Shown here: positions 31,558 through 45,500 of the stretch, piece after piece
Layout of the letters: the number at the start of each line of letters is the position of its first letter
How positions within the stretch are numbered: position 1 is the first letter of the stretch
NCBI GenBank assembly: GCA_905221605.1
Contig: CAJNDS010001090.1
Span: 418,501 to 482,500, forward strand
Reading direction: 5' to 3'
Origin: Symbiodinium natans
Taxonomy: Eukaryota; Sar; Dinophyceae; Suessiales; Symbiodiniaceae
DNA: 64,000 nucleotides
The notes under the pieces: model-generated
Told to the model about the DNA's origin: nothing
The model's input: the letters and a program-made list of their open reading frames with translations, nothing else
The model's database searches: none
Made by a program: the position numbers and the translations under genes

Positions 31558-32172
31558 CTACTGAAAACGCCTCCATGCGTCTCTATCCACCTCGGGCTTG
31601 CCGCCGCATCCGAGAATGTCAGCGAGCAGCCGCTCATCGTGTGCTCGTGTCAGCACTTCTCCAAGGGGCGACACAAACGCCAGCTTTTTGGACAGAAGTG
31701 GTCGTAGGCCCGGAACCATTAACTTCCTTGCATCCCTCCAACTTGCGCCAGGTTGCACGCGAACCTTGGCAATGATCTCGCCTGTCAGCTTACGCAGAAC
31801 CAGCCGAAGAGTCGTCTCTTCAGCTTCGCACATCACCTGCACTATCGTGGTGTTCCACACCTGCAGCATGTTCTGCCAGGTTTTGTGCTTGCCGGTTGTG
31901 TAGCTGTACCAGATGAGTCGGCCAGGCACCGTGGTATCCAGGAAAAGAGTAGACGGAGTATCTGTCCCAGTAGTATCTTTGTGGGACAGCGGAATCAGTT
32001 GAATGCCTCCCTCTGAGCCAAGATTGATCTCAAAGTCCCGTCGGTCATCCTTTGCTGGGTTGTTCACCACAGTCAAAAAATGCAGCATCGGTTCTTCTGG
32101 AGTGGTGACGATGTAGATGTTGCTAGTCTCCAACTCCTTCCACCTCCCGAACAAGGACAAACTCGTGCTCAT
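31558..32172 (-). CDS. Intron-free 204-residue protein with possible ubiquitin-like C-terminus
   Basis: The longest clean ORF in the window. I start it at ATG 32170-32172 because the codons upstream reach a stop soon after a TTG and no earlier ATG exists. It ends with TGA at 31558. The first 120 residues contain IYIVTTPEEPMLHFLTVVNN and RLIWYSYTTGKHKTWQNMLQ. The last third (LRLVLRKLTGEIIAKVRVQP, then about 45 residues ending DERLLADILG) has the strand-strand-helix-strand spacing of a beta-grasp (ubiquitin-like) fold. That fold reading is inference. Lack of any array or hairpin element makes it an exception here; a retroposed gene or a single large exon are both possible. Confidence 0.6.
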   Translation of the reverse strand: MSTSLSLFGRWKELETSNIYIVTTPEEPMLHFLTVVNNPAKDDRRDFEINLGSEGGIQLIPLSHKDTTGTDTPSTLFLDTTVPGRLIWYSYTTGKHKTWQNMLQVWNTTIVQVMCEAEETTLRLVLRKLTGEIIAKVRVQPGASWRDARKLMVPGLRPLLSKKLAFVSPLGEVLTRAHDERLLADILGCGGKPEVDRDAWRRFQ

Positions 32173-32433
32173 GGCACCCCGTATCGCGGAAGCCTCTGAC
32201 AAAGTGCCTCAGATGCTACGACAGGCTCAAGCCGATTGAGCCTAAAGGAGGCCCAGCGAGAAGCAACTCAGACTTCGATGGCTCGATAGAATTAGATTTA
32301 GGGTGTAGGGTTTAGGGTTTACGGGTTTAGGGTTTGGAGTTTGGTCTTGTTGAGCAGTGGTTGGTTTGGTGCAAGGGGGTCTGGGCGGGCTGAGGATACC
32401 AGGTGCATGGAAGTGCGTGGCTCAGGCTTCAGG

Positions 32434-32575
32434 ACTACTTGGAGGTTCATGGTACTTATTAACCAATTCTAACAGTACTTGTAACCCACTTATAAGCCCC
32501 TTGAGTGCCCTAATATGGCTACAAGTACAGTTTTAAGCACAGGTACAACTGGCTAATAAGTAGTAGGGGCCTTAG
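32434..32575. mobile_element. Family C element
   Basis: ACTACTTGGAGGTTCATGGT ACTTATTAACC at the left, with ACTTATAAGCCCCTTGAGTG and GTACAGTTTTAAG blocks shared with 61391-61533. The right terminus is diverged. Confidence 0.7.
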
Positions 32576-33484
32576 GTTGTTACGTCAACCTGCCCGTCCT
32601 GCAGCAGCTGCAGAGCTGTTTCCCATTTTCTCCCGTCCGACGCGGCACGCAAAGAGGCCTGTCTGCCACGTTGCAGAGTAAGCGCTTAAACCCTGAAACC
32701 TTAAACCCTACACCCACGACCCTTCTTCATTTTGGGCATGACGCCGCTTCTTGCTCCTTCGGTCTACTAGACCTTACCAGGGACCTTGCCTAGACTAACC
32801 TTTCTGCCCGTGCCGCGAGAAAGTGTGCCTTAAATTCATGGGCGCATCTACCCGTTTCTAAGGCAGAAGGTTGCAGCACCCTCAACCTGTCAGCCCCAAA
32901 CCGCAAACCTGAAAAAAGAGGAAAGCACAGCGGGCTCGAGGTGCACCTCAAAGCCCTAAACCCTAAAACCCTAAACCTCAAAGCCCTAAACCCTAAAACC
33001 CTAAACCTCAAAGCCCTAAACCCTAAAACCTAAACCCTGCACCCTAGACCCTAAACCCTAAACCCTGAACCCCCATAAGTAATGGGAGACACGGCGGTAT
33101 CACCCGGGCCCAGAGCCTTGTAGAGGTCCAAGTCCGGCCGCATCCCCTTTTGCCGCGCATCCTTAGAGAAAACAAAATAGGGACTACCTAGGAGTGGGTT
33201 TAGGGTTTAGGGTTTGGGGTTTAGGGTTTGGGGTCTGGGGTCTGGGGTTTAGGGTTTGGGGTTGAGGGTTTAGGGCCCAAGAAAAGAAAGGGCCGTCTAC
33301 ATGGGACTCTGTTTGCCTGCTGTTTATCATAGAGTGTTCAGGGTTTAGGGTCTAGGTTATGCCTTCGAAAAAATTGGCAAGGTCGATATACTGTAGCTGA
33401 ATCGAGTCATACGTATGTGGCGTATCATTTTGGCAACACTTCACGCTCGAGGCCTCGGGCGTTCCGAGCTTTCCTGAAGATCCA

Positions 33485-34081
33485 TTGGTAGTTCGAAGTA
33501 GTAGCTTTGCACACCAACGAAGGTTTCAGAAACAACAAACGGTTACTCGTAAAATGCCCTACTTATCGTGCCAGTTCTGCCTACCCATGCACCTCCCCCA
33601 AACGCTGAACACCTCAACACCTCCTCAACCCCACGTATACACGCTCACACCCTATAAAGCCCTAAAGCCCGTGAACTCGGTATGGCTGCACATGAACCTC
33701 CCAGTAGAGGACCCCTTAACCCTCAACCCTAAGCCCCATTGTAGGGCCTTTGGCAAACCCTAAATCATGCACCCAAAAATTAGGCCTTCTTTGGTTTGGG
33801 GTTTATCCGGATTACTGGGTGGCGCACAGAGAGCAACTGAAGCACCTGCGACAAACATCCGGCCGGGTGTTGATGGAAGTCATAGACCCCTTGTGGCAGC
33901 TTGCACGGTAATTAGTGAGGCATATGTTACAATAGAGAAAACACGCATGAAGGGCCCCAAATGGAAATTTCCCACTCGTATCATCTTTTTAAAGCTCAGA
34001 CAAGGTTCTGGCAGATCATTGCTCATTATCACAAACAGTTACTGGGGCTTTTGTTTGATGGTTCCTGGAACAGGGTATTAG
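33485..34081 (+). other. Open frames of uncertain status
   Basis: Two plus-strand frames (33485-33763 and 33767-34081) are free of long arrays. The second includes VVWGLSGLLGG-like and ISEAYVTIEKTRMKGPKWKF segments. They could be exons. There is no domain, no clear splice site, and the first frame has several CCCTAAA-derived residues. Confidence 0.25.
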
Positions 34082-36479
34082 GGATCTTGTCACATTGGAG
34101 GGGCACCTGTGGCCGCCCTCAATGACTCCATGAAGGAACATAAAAATGAATCATAACATGGACCCTAAGGCCCCCAAACCCTAGACCCCTGAATTTCTTG
34201 GTTAACGGGGGCGACGGGGGGGATAGTGGGGTCTGGTGGGCGGCTACACAGAAAGAGGGCGGATGCAAGGAACAGAGCAACTAATGGTGTGGTGTTGGGG
34301 GGAAAGATGCAATGATGAGGCCGGACTGGCTGGCTTTCTTTCGCTGGGGTTAGAAGGAGGGTGGCTTTTTACAACTGCAACTGGCTCAAAAAAGCTATGA
34401 CATGATTTGGGGCACGTATATCCCTGCAGCTAGCCGTACATGTCCAATGTGCAGTCAAGGAGTAGGGATGGCAGCTGACCCGGTCTCTTAAACCCTAACC
34501 GGGTTTTGGGATCAGGGTTTAGTGTTTAGGGATTCGGGCTGCCCAAACCTCCGAAAACAAATTTGGGGTTGATTTCGGTCACCCTCTTGCTGGGACCTGA
34601 GCCCAGGGTTCTAGGGTGCAGGGTTCATGGGGTTTAGGGTTTTAGGGCGTAGGGTTCAGGGGGTTTTAGGGTTGAGGGGTTTAGGGGGTTGGGGATAGGG
34701 GGTTAAGCATGTAGGGGGTGTTAAAATCAGGGTGCAGGGACTAGTGTTTAAGGGCTAGAGGCCTGCCGCAGTGAATCTCATCCATCCAAATAGGAACCCT
34801 GAACCCTAAACCCTAAACCTTGGACCCTAAAACAAACCCTGTTCCGCAGACGTTGCATTCGAGCCTGCTGCCACTGCCCCTGGTTGGCGCAGGCATGCGC
34901 AGCAGTGCCGAGAACGGACATGGGCGGTTCCTGACTCAAGCACCTAAACCCTAAACCCTAAACCCTAAACCCCAAACTCTAAACCCTAAACCCGAAACAG
35001 CCATAAACCCCAGACCCATGAAACCGTAAAAGGCTTCTAGGGGTTTTGTTTTATAGGGTTTAGGTTTTAGGGTTCAGGGTTAAACCCCCAAACCCGCCTC
35101 CAACCCTCCGCTACACCCTAATTCAACCCTAAACCCAATAAGCTCACCGAGGTTCTCCAGCAACGTGCACAAAAGCCTAAGCCCTTACACCCTACCCAAG
35201 GCTCCTTCGCAGCACCTGTTTTGGGGTAGTGTACTAGTTTAACCCAAAAAGGAACTACATTGGAGCCTTCAGGTAAACATAAAACAAAATCTAACAAGTC
35301 GAAGGGTTCAGAGGATAGGGCGTAATTTCATGGGTGCGTAGGGGAGCCTGACACTACACATAAAACAGGATCCAGGCTACTAGTGATGAGGTGTGCAGGC
35401 AAACCCTACCCACAGCAATGCAGCCCGAAATCCAAAGCCCGGAGCCCTTAGAGAAGCTCAACCTAGAATCCAGAACCCAACGGCTCATAAGAATGCAAAC
35501 CCGAAACCCTAAACCGCCCAAGCCCCTTCCCAAAACCCTGAACTGCAGATTACAAGAAGAGGCTCCTGGTCTTAAACCTTCGCGGCATGTAGACACAAAT
35601 CTCTAAAACTAAACCTGTTTGGAAGAACAAGTATTTCAGGGGCCTACAGTTTCACAGTTTCTAGGGCTTGGGGCTTGACCTAAAACAAACCCTACACCCT
35701 AGAATAAACCCTAAACCCTGAACAGAAAGCCCCCACCCTGTCAACTCAAATCCGCTCAACCGGATTAGTGTTTATCGGGTATAGTGTTAGTAAGCCCCTT
35801 AAGACCCCTCATGGGTACTTATCACCCCAATTCTAAGTCTGCTTTTTGCTTACTCAAGGGACACAGGGGGGGGGGGGGGGGGGGGGGCTTATAAGTGCAG
35901 CTACAATTGGGGTAACCCTAAACACTAAACCCTAAACCGTAAACTCGGTAGAACTAGCGCATCCAGGGGACCGCCCCCTCCGCCTGAGCAGGTTCTGGGT
36001 TTGGGCTTTAGGGTTTCGGGTTTGGGGTTTGGGTTTGGGGGGTTTGGGGGTTTCAGGTTTTAGGGTTAGAGGTTTAGAGTGTTTCGGGGGCTGAGGGACT
36101 GGGGGTTTAGGGGGTTGAAGCAGGTTAAGGAGGAGGGCTTCAGGATTTAGAGCTTGGAAGTTAATGCGCGTGAGGTTTGACATGAGAAGCCAAAGGGCTG
36201 CAATGTGCAGGAGTCTTTGGGGGTTGACGGTTTAGAGTTTCTAGGCCTAGGGCATTAAACGCCAAACTGAATTTGCGCTGGCCGGACTCCCAAATGTTGC
36301 CCTTTTTGGGGTACTTGTGATAATACGGGCCTTGAAATTTAGGACACACACACACACACAAGTGACCGTGTTTTTGCAACCATCCCCGAAAGCGCGAACA
36401 AAAACAGCCCTGAATGTCGCATCTTCAATTTAACCATTGCTACAAACAATGGCTGCTTCATGCATAAAATACTAGTCGT

Positions 36480-36645
36480 ACTAGCTACCTATGTATATAA
36501 ATAAATAAACAGATAAATAAATAAAAACATATGCATAGTAACATCCTTACACATATATATATATATATACACACACGCTGTACTCGAGGGTGCATACACA
36601 CACACACACACACTGTACTATATATATATATACACACACGCTAGG
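36480..36645. repeat. AT/AC microsatellites
   Basis: AAATAAATA, (AT)n and (AC)n tracts, with CACACACGCT repeated twice next to TGTACT. Confidence 0.9.
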
Positions 36646-38099
36646 GCCTTCATCTCCTCCAGAAGGTCCAGGCTCTTCCTTTCGGCATGGGAGGTCACTG
36701 GAGGTGGGCATGTTGGGAACTGTGGTGACTATTTTGATTGCAGTATAATCTGAGAACTAGGGTTTGGGGTTTAGGACACAGGGTTTAGGGTGCAGATTGT
36801 TGTTGCCGATTGTTGGTATTTCGTCTGCTGCTGCTCCCAGTCTTCTTATCACTGACATTATTCCTGCGGGTCCTGCGATTAATCATGAACATACTTGAGC
36901 CTTGTTAAAACTGAAAACCTAAAAGCCCGATTATTATTCCCCCAGCCCGAAAGCCCCAAACACACCACAGAAAATGCATACCTAGTCCCTACAAAACCCT
37001 CAAGCCCCCCCCAAAAAAAAACTAAAGCCCTCAAAACCCTAAAGCCCCGAAAGCCCGGGCCCTAAGCCCCACGGGCCCTAAATGCCAAGCCCTACTATAC
37101 CCTAAGTCGTACGAACCCCTACTGAGCCCTAAGCCCTAAGCCCCAAGCCCTAAGCCCTAAGCCCGAAGCCCTAAGCCCTAAGCCCTAAGCCCTAAACCCT
37201 AAACCCTAAACCCCAAACCCTAAACCCCAAACCTTAAACTCCAAACCCCAAACCCCAAACCCCAAGCCCTAAACCCCAAACCCTAAGCTGCCCCCCCATG
37301 TCCCGCCTCCAGGCGCCCGTCGCTACGAAGGCGGCCTGAACCTGGGCACGTCCGGTGCTTGACGGCTGGATAGTTTATGGGTTTAGGGTTTAGGGTTTAA
37401 AGGTTTAGGGTTTAGGGTTTAGGGTATAGGGTATAGGGTTTAGGGTTTAGGGTTTAGGGTTTAGGGTTTAGGGTTTAGCACATTGTTGGGGTCGTAGCAC
37501 TCAAAACAGGCCTCTGTCGTTTCTCCCCTCGCCCCCCACCCAGAATGCGGTACTTTGAAAGTCCATGTCTAGTTATTGCTAGGCTTATCAGCACCCCAAG
37601 GCTGGGACCTGCCTAAACCCGTCGAAAGCCCCAAGATCCCTAACCTTAAGCCGCGCCGCCTCAACCCCAGACAGCCTCTCAACCTGAAACCCCAAACCTG
37701 AGCTCGAACTCCTACAACCACCCCCCGAAAGCCCCCCCCCCCCCCGCCCCCCCGGCCATAGCTAACTGAGACATATTGGATCCGGGTTAACTAGGATGTT
37801 GGGTTCAGGGTTTAGGGCGTTTCTGGCATGCGGGGGGTACTCAGAGAGAGACCCTACACCCCAAACCGCATAAGCCTGCACCTGAACCCTAAACCCTAAA
37901 CCCTGAACCCTAAACCCTAAATCCTAAACCCTAAACCCCAAAGCCAGGGCCAAGGGGCTGCTTGGTAGGTCGAAATGTCTGGCGTCAGACCATAGTCACG
38001 CATCTCCTCGAAGAGAGCGAGCACCTGTGGTAAGGGGGGGGGGGGGGGTTTGACGGTTTAGGGTTGAGGGGCTCAGGGTTCACGGTGCAGTGCTTATAC

Positions 38100-38217
38100 A
38101 TAAACAAGGTATACGTATATGTATATATATATATATACATGTATAGATATACATATACATGTATACATGTATATATATATATACATGTATACATATACAG
38201 ATACATGTATACATATG

Positions 38218-38251
<34 letters not shown>

Positions 38252-38275
38252 CACATATATGTAGATGGAGTTATG
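38100..38275. repeat. ATACAT microsatellite
   Basis: Tandem ATACAT/TATACATG units between 38110 and 38265. Tyr/Ile/Thr-rich frames on both strands are artefacts. Confidence 0.95.
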
Positions 38276-38706
38276 TAGGATCTGTGTCGTGGAGCTGTGG
38301 GTATATATAGGACTTATGCATGGGGGTTTCGGGCCCAGATGTGGGCTGGGCTTTGGACAGCCGTGGAAAAAAAACAAGATTCCTGCACGTGATCCTCCTA
38401 AGGCAAAATACGCAGGATTGCGAGGGCCTGCCTAGGAAAGGTGTTTCGTGCGTTTAGGTTTTTGTTAAGTGTGCCGGGCTCTCTACAGACATGTCAGGGA
38501 GCTTCAGGGTCCATATGGATAGATCCCGACACCCTCAGCCCTCAACCCACCCTATAGCCCCCTAAGCCCCCGAAGCCCCAAAGCCTAAAACCCCAAAGAG
38601 CCCAAAGGACCCACAGAAGCTCGAAATCTTCGTTATAGGGGTTCTTGAGGGGGGGGTTCAAGGAGGGTAGGCAACCCAAGGTTCCCTCATACTCCCCACA
38701 ACTCCC

Positions 38707-38840
38707 GAAGCTTGTGATGTTCCCCTGTTTAGTAACAATCGTTTAGGGTTTAGGGTTTAGGGTTTAGGGTTTAGGGTTTAGGGTTTAGGGTTTAGGGTTT
38801 AGGGTTTAGGGTTTACAATCCTTAATACGCGGATCCCTAG
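38707..38840. mobile_element. Family A element split by a TTTAGGG array with TSD CAATC
   Basis: GATGTTCCCCTGTTTAGTAA CAATC is followed by a TTTAGGG array, then CAATCCTTAATACGCGGATC. The uninterrupted family reads AACAGTCCTTAATAGGGATT, so CAATC is duplicated around the array. The right half of the hairpin is lost. The left end abuts a truncated family I element. Confidence 0.65.
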
Positions 38841-39576
38841 GAGAGCTCGAGGTTGAACTTCTTAGGGGCTCATACTGCCCAAAAAGAGTGGTTAGCTGGA
38901 GCCACCCTAAACCCTAAACCCTAAACCCTAAACCCTGAACCCTAAACCCTAAAGAACCCTAAAACCTCAACCCTAGACCCTCTCCCAAAACTCGAACCCC
39001 ACATTCCTAAACCCCCGCAGACTCTAAATGAACCTACACCCTCAGACACTGAACTAACCCCTACAAACCCGAAGTCCTTGACAGAAAAACGCATAAACCC
39101 CGCAAACCCTGAACAAAAAAAGAACAATCCCAAAGCAGAAGGCCTAAACCACGACATAGGAAACCCCTGAAGCCCGAAAATCCGTACAAAAACCGAAACC
39201 TTGGTCCCCAATCCCGTACGTCCTAAACCCTGCGACCTAACTCTGCCTCATAAGCCCTGAACCCCTGAATCACATAAATCCTAGACTGTGAACCCACCCA
39301 AGGGCCCCCTAAACCCTAAAAATTTCGGGCTTCATGCACTCAACTTATCAACTCGGAACACCCCTCGACTCCAAGCCGAAAGCCCGAAAAGCGAAACAAC
39401 CCTCATCCCCCCAAGATAGACCCTCTAAACCCTAAACCCTAAACCCTAAACCCTAAACCCTAAACCCTAAACCCTAAACCCTAAACCCTAAACCCTAAAC
39501 CCTAAACCCTAAACCTGAACCCCAAACCCTAAACCATCCGGAATCCCCTCAATCCCCCCCGAAGAACCACGGAGCC

Positions 39577-42500
39577 TCACCCCACTCCTGGCTTCCCTCG
39601 CAGCAGCTGATGGCGGCTGCGTAGCCTGCCCCCCCCACTTCTGAGGGGTTGAGGGTTTAGGGTTTAGGGGGGTAAGTCTATGGGGTTAGAGGCTTGTAAA
39701 ATATGGGGTAGGTCTATTGCCAAGGCTCCAAATAGCCCAAAGTAGCTATTATTTACAGACTTTTGGAGCCCAATGTAGGTATTATTTGTATACCTGGAGC
39801 CCTAGGGTATGGGTTTGCGGTTTTAGGCTTCTAGGGTTTAGGGCTTTTTCTGGGTGGTGATAGCCCCCAAGCCGCCCAATTCCGAGCTCGCTGGCTGGAA
39901 TCGGGGCCGAAGGTGTTGGCGTCAGGGTTGAAGCTACAGGGTGTAGCATGAAGTATCTACTGTTTGCTTAAGAACCACAAAAAATCAAAAGTAATAATCC
40001 CTCTATTAAGCTTAGTAAGGAAATATATTGTTATTTTTTCGGCGTGTATAAGCAATTAGTAGGCATGCGTAGGATCGCCGAATCGTGTGCCTAGGGGTCC
40101 TGGAGCTGTGCGGGGTTTTTAAGTAGATGCTCCCAATTAGAAGATTAAAACCCTTAACCTCAGGGTCTTTTGGGTGCAGGGCTTGAGGGTTCAGGGTTTA
40201 GGGTTTCGCAGAAGCTCTGAATATCCATATCATCTGCAGACAAGTATCAGGCTGAGTCGGGAGTTGCACGGTGCCAGATGTCCTTGACCGGGTGTGTTGC
40301 GAAGATCTGATTCGCTTGAGCCCGTTCCGCCTATGGAACCATAGGCCCAAAGATGCTATCACTCACTACTGCCACTACTGCAAAAGCACGCCGCACCTTC
40401 GGGGGAGGGGGGGGGGGGGAGGGGGGTTGGGGAGGGGTGCTGAGACCTAAACCCTAAACCCTACACCCGAAACCCTAAACCTAAACCCTAAAGCCCCTTT
40501 GTCACATTTACACTGAGCTACCTGGAGAAGTGACTTTGCCCGCTCGGGCTGATGGCCGTCGTCGCCTCAGAGCATGACCAGGAAGTATTTGGGGGGGTTG
40601 GGGTTTGTGGAAAAGGGTTTAGGGTTTAGGGTTTAGGGTGGAGGAGGTGGTGGGGGGTAGGGGTGGGGGGTGGGGTGTAGGGTTGACCTGAACTCAGCCT
40701 GCCCCACAAACAGGGTTCTTGTCTGCCAAGACCCTAAACCCTAAATTGCAAACCTGGCACGCCTTGGTCTGCTCTGGCAGAAACAAAAGAAAATAGCAAT
40801 AACGCAGTATGGTTTAGGGTTCAGGGTTTAGGGTTTGGGGTTTAGGGTTTAGGGTGCTGGGCTTAGACAAGATGCATTGTAACTTTAACATGGTGTTTGA
40901 AGGTCCACAGGCAACAATTAAGCAAAGACATATATTGTTCAAACAAAAACTAAGCCTACATGTGTATGTATCTATGTATACTTACATATGTGAGTATATA
41001 TATATATACACCGCTCAATACATATGTATATATCTGTGTACAGATGTATGTTGATTTATTTGCTTACCATGCTCGCAACTACCCGTTGACTATCAAGTAG
41101 GTCCTTCAGGGCCTAAGCCAGTTGGAAGCACCCAAACATCCCTGTGCCCAGGAGCACGCCCGAAGCGCTGCTCGAGCAGCCGCCAGGGACCACTGTCCTT
41201 GCCTCTGTTGTGGGGGTTTCGGGTCCCTAAACCCTAAACACCTAAGCCTAAACCCCTAAACCCCCAAACCCCCAAACCCCTAAACTCTAAACCCCAACCA
41301 GGGTACACTCGGGTTTAGAGTTGGTTGATAGATTCACTAGCTCAAGGCGGGCAGGGCAAAACTTCAAGAGTCTTTGCTTGAAACTAGCAGTCTCTTACTG
41401 CTGGTTAGTAGGAAATGGGGGAATGAGGTACCCTGTATAATCCCTTAAAGGGCATATGTAGAACCCTAAACCCTAAACCCTAAACCCTGATTCCCTCATT
41501 CCCTGCTAGCCAACTGGAAGCAAGAGGCTTTGCTTGAAGCTAGCGGTTTTGGGTAGGCACGGCAAGTTTGAGCTTGAGGCAGCGTGCAGGTGGCCCTAAA
41601 CCCTAAACCCAAAACCCAAAACCCAAAACCCTAAACCCTAAACCCATAGACCCTAAACCCAAAAGTCGCACCTCGGACTTGCTAAGACGGTCAGATCGGG
41701 CTTTCGAGTGCCTGCCGGACCTCATGGTCTTCCAAGCAGTAACCCGGGTTTAGGTTTTAGGGTTTAGGGTTTAGGGTTTAGGAAACCCTTTCCAAGCCTA
41801 TACCGACAGTCGGAAACTCAGCCCCCCAGATGTACTGAAGGTGCGAGTGACTTGGACATCAAGTTACCCCATCTATGTCCATAACTCCGCTAAGAACCAG
41901 CTCATGCAGCAAGACGAGCTGTGACAACCCAGCCACTTCTCCATCACGTCAAAGAGATGAAGAGCCTGGCAGACACTGTCGGGGGCTGGGTGGGGGGGGG
42001 TTTTAGGGTTTTCGGGTTTCGGTTCGAGGGGCACGGGTTTAAATCTCAGACGGCTGCCAAGACCCTGGAGCCTTCAAACGGTATCCTCAAGCTATGGCTT
42101 CAAGCAGGGAGTCGGCTCCCAAGGTAATAAAGCCTGAAGCCAAAGACGTCACGCATCCCATATTCCCTAAACCCTAAACTAAACCCTAAACCCTAAACCC
42201 TGTATAAACCCTAAACCCAAAACCCTAAACCCTGTATAGACCCTAAAGTCCAAACCCAAAACCCTAAACCCTAAACCCCAAACTGCGCCTCTTGCCACTG
42301 GCCGCCTCTCTGGCAGGCGCTGATAGCAGCCGCCAAAGTCTCCACCTCTACGGGTTTAGGGTATAGGGTTTAGGGTTTAGGGTAGCTGCGATAGGGCGAT
42401 AAGAGCCCACAAAAAACAGCTCGTAACAAGGCAGCAGCAGTTGTCTCCTGACAACCCCTTGCTACCCAACCCCAGTCAGAACCACCCATGAACGTCAAAG

Positions 42501-45500
42501 AAAGGAGGGAACCCGCACGAATCTCCGTTTTAAACCCGAAACCCGAAACCCTAAACCCTAAACCCTAAACCCTAAACCCTGAACCCTAAACCCTAAACCC
42601 CCCGAACCCAGCCTTGGGAGACATTGCTGACTTCCACATCTCCCCAAGCAGATGAAGTGCCTCGGAGGCCATGCCGGGAGCAACGAGCAAAGGAGGGTCG
42701 CCACATGCCACCTCTTAGGGTTTAGGGTTTAGGGTTTAGGGTTTAGGGTTTAGGGTTTAACTTCTTAGGGTACTTGTATGGTCCCTTACAATGGGCCCTC
42801 AAAAGAGGACCCCTTATTTTTTTTGGAGTGTAGGGGTATAGTAACCCCTTATATACCCGGTATATACCATGAAATTCATCTTAGATAATTTTAGAGCGTG
42901 GGGGGTATGCCAGGGTTTTAGGGTTTAGGGCTCGGCCAATCATCGACACCCCGGTTTCTTGGACCCCAAACCCTAAAAAGCCCTAACAAACCCTAGGAAC
43001 CCTACAAGCCCCTAAGCCACTACTATTTGCTTAACAACTCCCAAAAAGAAATGAGAAAATACTCCCTATATTGCCCGTCTACAGAAGAACTTTTGCTTTT
43101 ATTTATTATTATTATAACTATATATACATATACATAGATGTATATATCATATTTGTTGGGGGGGGGGGTTCTGCAAGTGTTCTTAAACAGATATTAGACG
43201 AACCCTGAAGAACTGAGTTGAGGTTCCTTTAGGGGTGGGCTTAGGGTTTAGGGTTTAGAGCTTCACCGCGCAAAACACGTCTGGAGCAGAAGGCTTCAGG
43301 GTTCACTATGTTCCCCGCCGCATTGACTTGTAAAAAAAATGGGTAGTGCCCTCCCTTCTTGTGAGCATAGTTGAGCATATTGCTGAAGATGTGTCTGCCT
43401 AAAAGACATACACATATGCATGTACTTTTACATGTACTTATTACTTATACGTATACATACTTCGGGTGCATGATGCAACCATAGGGTTTAGGGTTTAGGG
43501 TTTCGGGGCCCCGCAACCCAAAGCTCTAAACCACTGGGTTTGACTACGCGGTTTCACCGGGAATCGTGGGAACCCTACACCCTCAACCCCAAACCCTAAA
43601 CCCTCAACCCTGAACCTTCCGAACAATTCCCTGCTGTCCGAGACCTGAATCGGGGTTTAGGGTGTATTTCGGGTTTAGGGGGGAAGGTTCAGGCTGTTTC
43701 TTGGAACGCACGCGCCCGCTCCGCCCGAAACTAAACCAACAACCCGAAAGCCCCCAACAATCCTAAACCTGAAAGGCCTCTCACCCCAACAAAACAGAAC
43801 GAGAAGAGGATGCACGACCCTAAACCCTGAACCCTGAACCCTGAACCGTAAACCCTTAAACCCTTAAACCCTTAAACCCTTAAACCCTTAAACCCTTAAA
43901 CCCTTAAACCCTAAACCCTAAACCCTAAACCCTAAACCCTAAACCCTAACCCTGAAGCGTCATCTGCTAACCACCCAGTTGCCGCCGCCCACTGCTGGGC
44001 GTCGGCGCAGTTGAGCACTGCAGCGTCATACCTTAAATCTGGGGCCGAAGAAGAGTAAAGGGCTGAGGGTTCAGGGTTTAGGGTTTAGGGCTGAGGGTTT
44101 AGGGTTTAGGGTTTAGGTTTTAGGGCCCAGGGTTTAGAGTCTAGAGTAGACCGGGTAGGCCAATCGGAATAGCAATGACAAGAAGAATAACCAAGACCAG
44201 AATCGACATAATGGTCGTCGCAATAGTATTCATGAGCTCGACCGAGCGCTGGGGGGGGCTTTAGGGTTTCAACTGCTGCGCGAAAAGGCCTCGCTGACCC
44301 GAAGACACAAACCTCAGATTCCAAATCCGATGCTATATGTGGGCCTTAATGCTTAGAATATGATTTTTTAATTATTTTACTATAGGGGCCTTAATACTTA
44401 AGAATATGGTTTTGGAATGATTTTCGTATATAAGTCTAACGGGACCACAACGGAATGATATTAGATATCATGCCAAGCCCTATATCTTACCCAAAACCCC
44501 TCCCTGCTTGCCAGGCACGTGTCCGCCTCGGGCTGGAATCCCCGCTGCCTCGAAACAGAGTTGGTACCGTAGCACAAAAGTAGTGAAAAAATCACCTGAA
44601 TCCTTCTTGGGTTTCGGGTTTAGGGTTTAGGGTTCAGGGGGGAGATCTTGGACCTAACCTAAAACCCAACCCTGCCCTAACCCCCCCCCCCAAAGCTGCA
44701 ACTAGGGCTGGCCTCATGTCCTTCAGCAGCTGTAGTTGCCTGAGATGCTTTGCAACTTCGGGGCTCCTGGGGAGTTTTTGGATTAGGCGCTTCGGGGTTG
44801 AGCTTAAGAGGGCTCGTGGGGCTCTGGGCTTGAGAACTTGAGGGTTGGGTTTAGGGTTTAGGGTTTAGGGTTTAGGGTTTAGGGTTTAGGGTTTAGGGTT
44901 TAGGGTTTAGGGTTTAGGGTTTAGGGTTTAGGGTCTAGGGTCTAGGGTCTAGGGTTTAGGGTTTAGGGTTTAGGGTTTAGGGTTTAGGGTTTAGGGGTTA
45001 GGGTTTAGGGGTTAGGGGTTTAGGGGTTTAGGGTTTAGCGATGCCAGCTTGAGACTGCGGCTAGCAGGTCACGATATCAAAGTCGAAGGAACGGTCACAT
45101 CCGAGACCCTGACCTCCATGGTAGCCCAGTGACAATATTATCATAAGGGCACTTTTTTTGGTTACTTTATAAGGGAAACCAGAACCAAAACAAAAAGGGT
45201 AAAGGGTACCACTGGGCCACCAAGCCTCGATACCTTTCAACCAGGTAACTTGGCAGGTGGTGAGCATGACATCAAGGCTCCCTAGTAATACGAAAGAGAG
45301 AATTAGAGTATTGCTGGCTCGGTTTTTGTGACGCTACTTGGAAGCTAGCACTAAACCTTAAACCTTAAACGCTCGCTCGCACCACCCGCAGGTATTCAAG
45401 GAAGACCTGCCTGCCAATTTTGCGAAACCATATTTATCATTAAGTCTATTTTGCCAGTTTATGGCTATTCAAAACTTGAAAAACCTTTTGGCAACCTCAA

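Noticed and set aside
32172-32290. A relict dinoflagellate spliced-leader sequence upstream of the intact ORF
   Set aside because: Only TTTAGGCTCAA resembles the leader's TTTTGGCTCAAG; the match is too short and lacks the CCGTAGCCA part.
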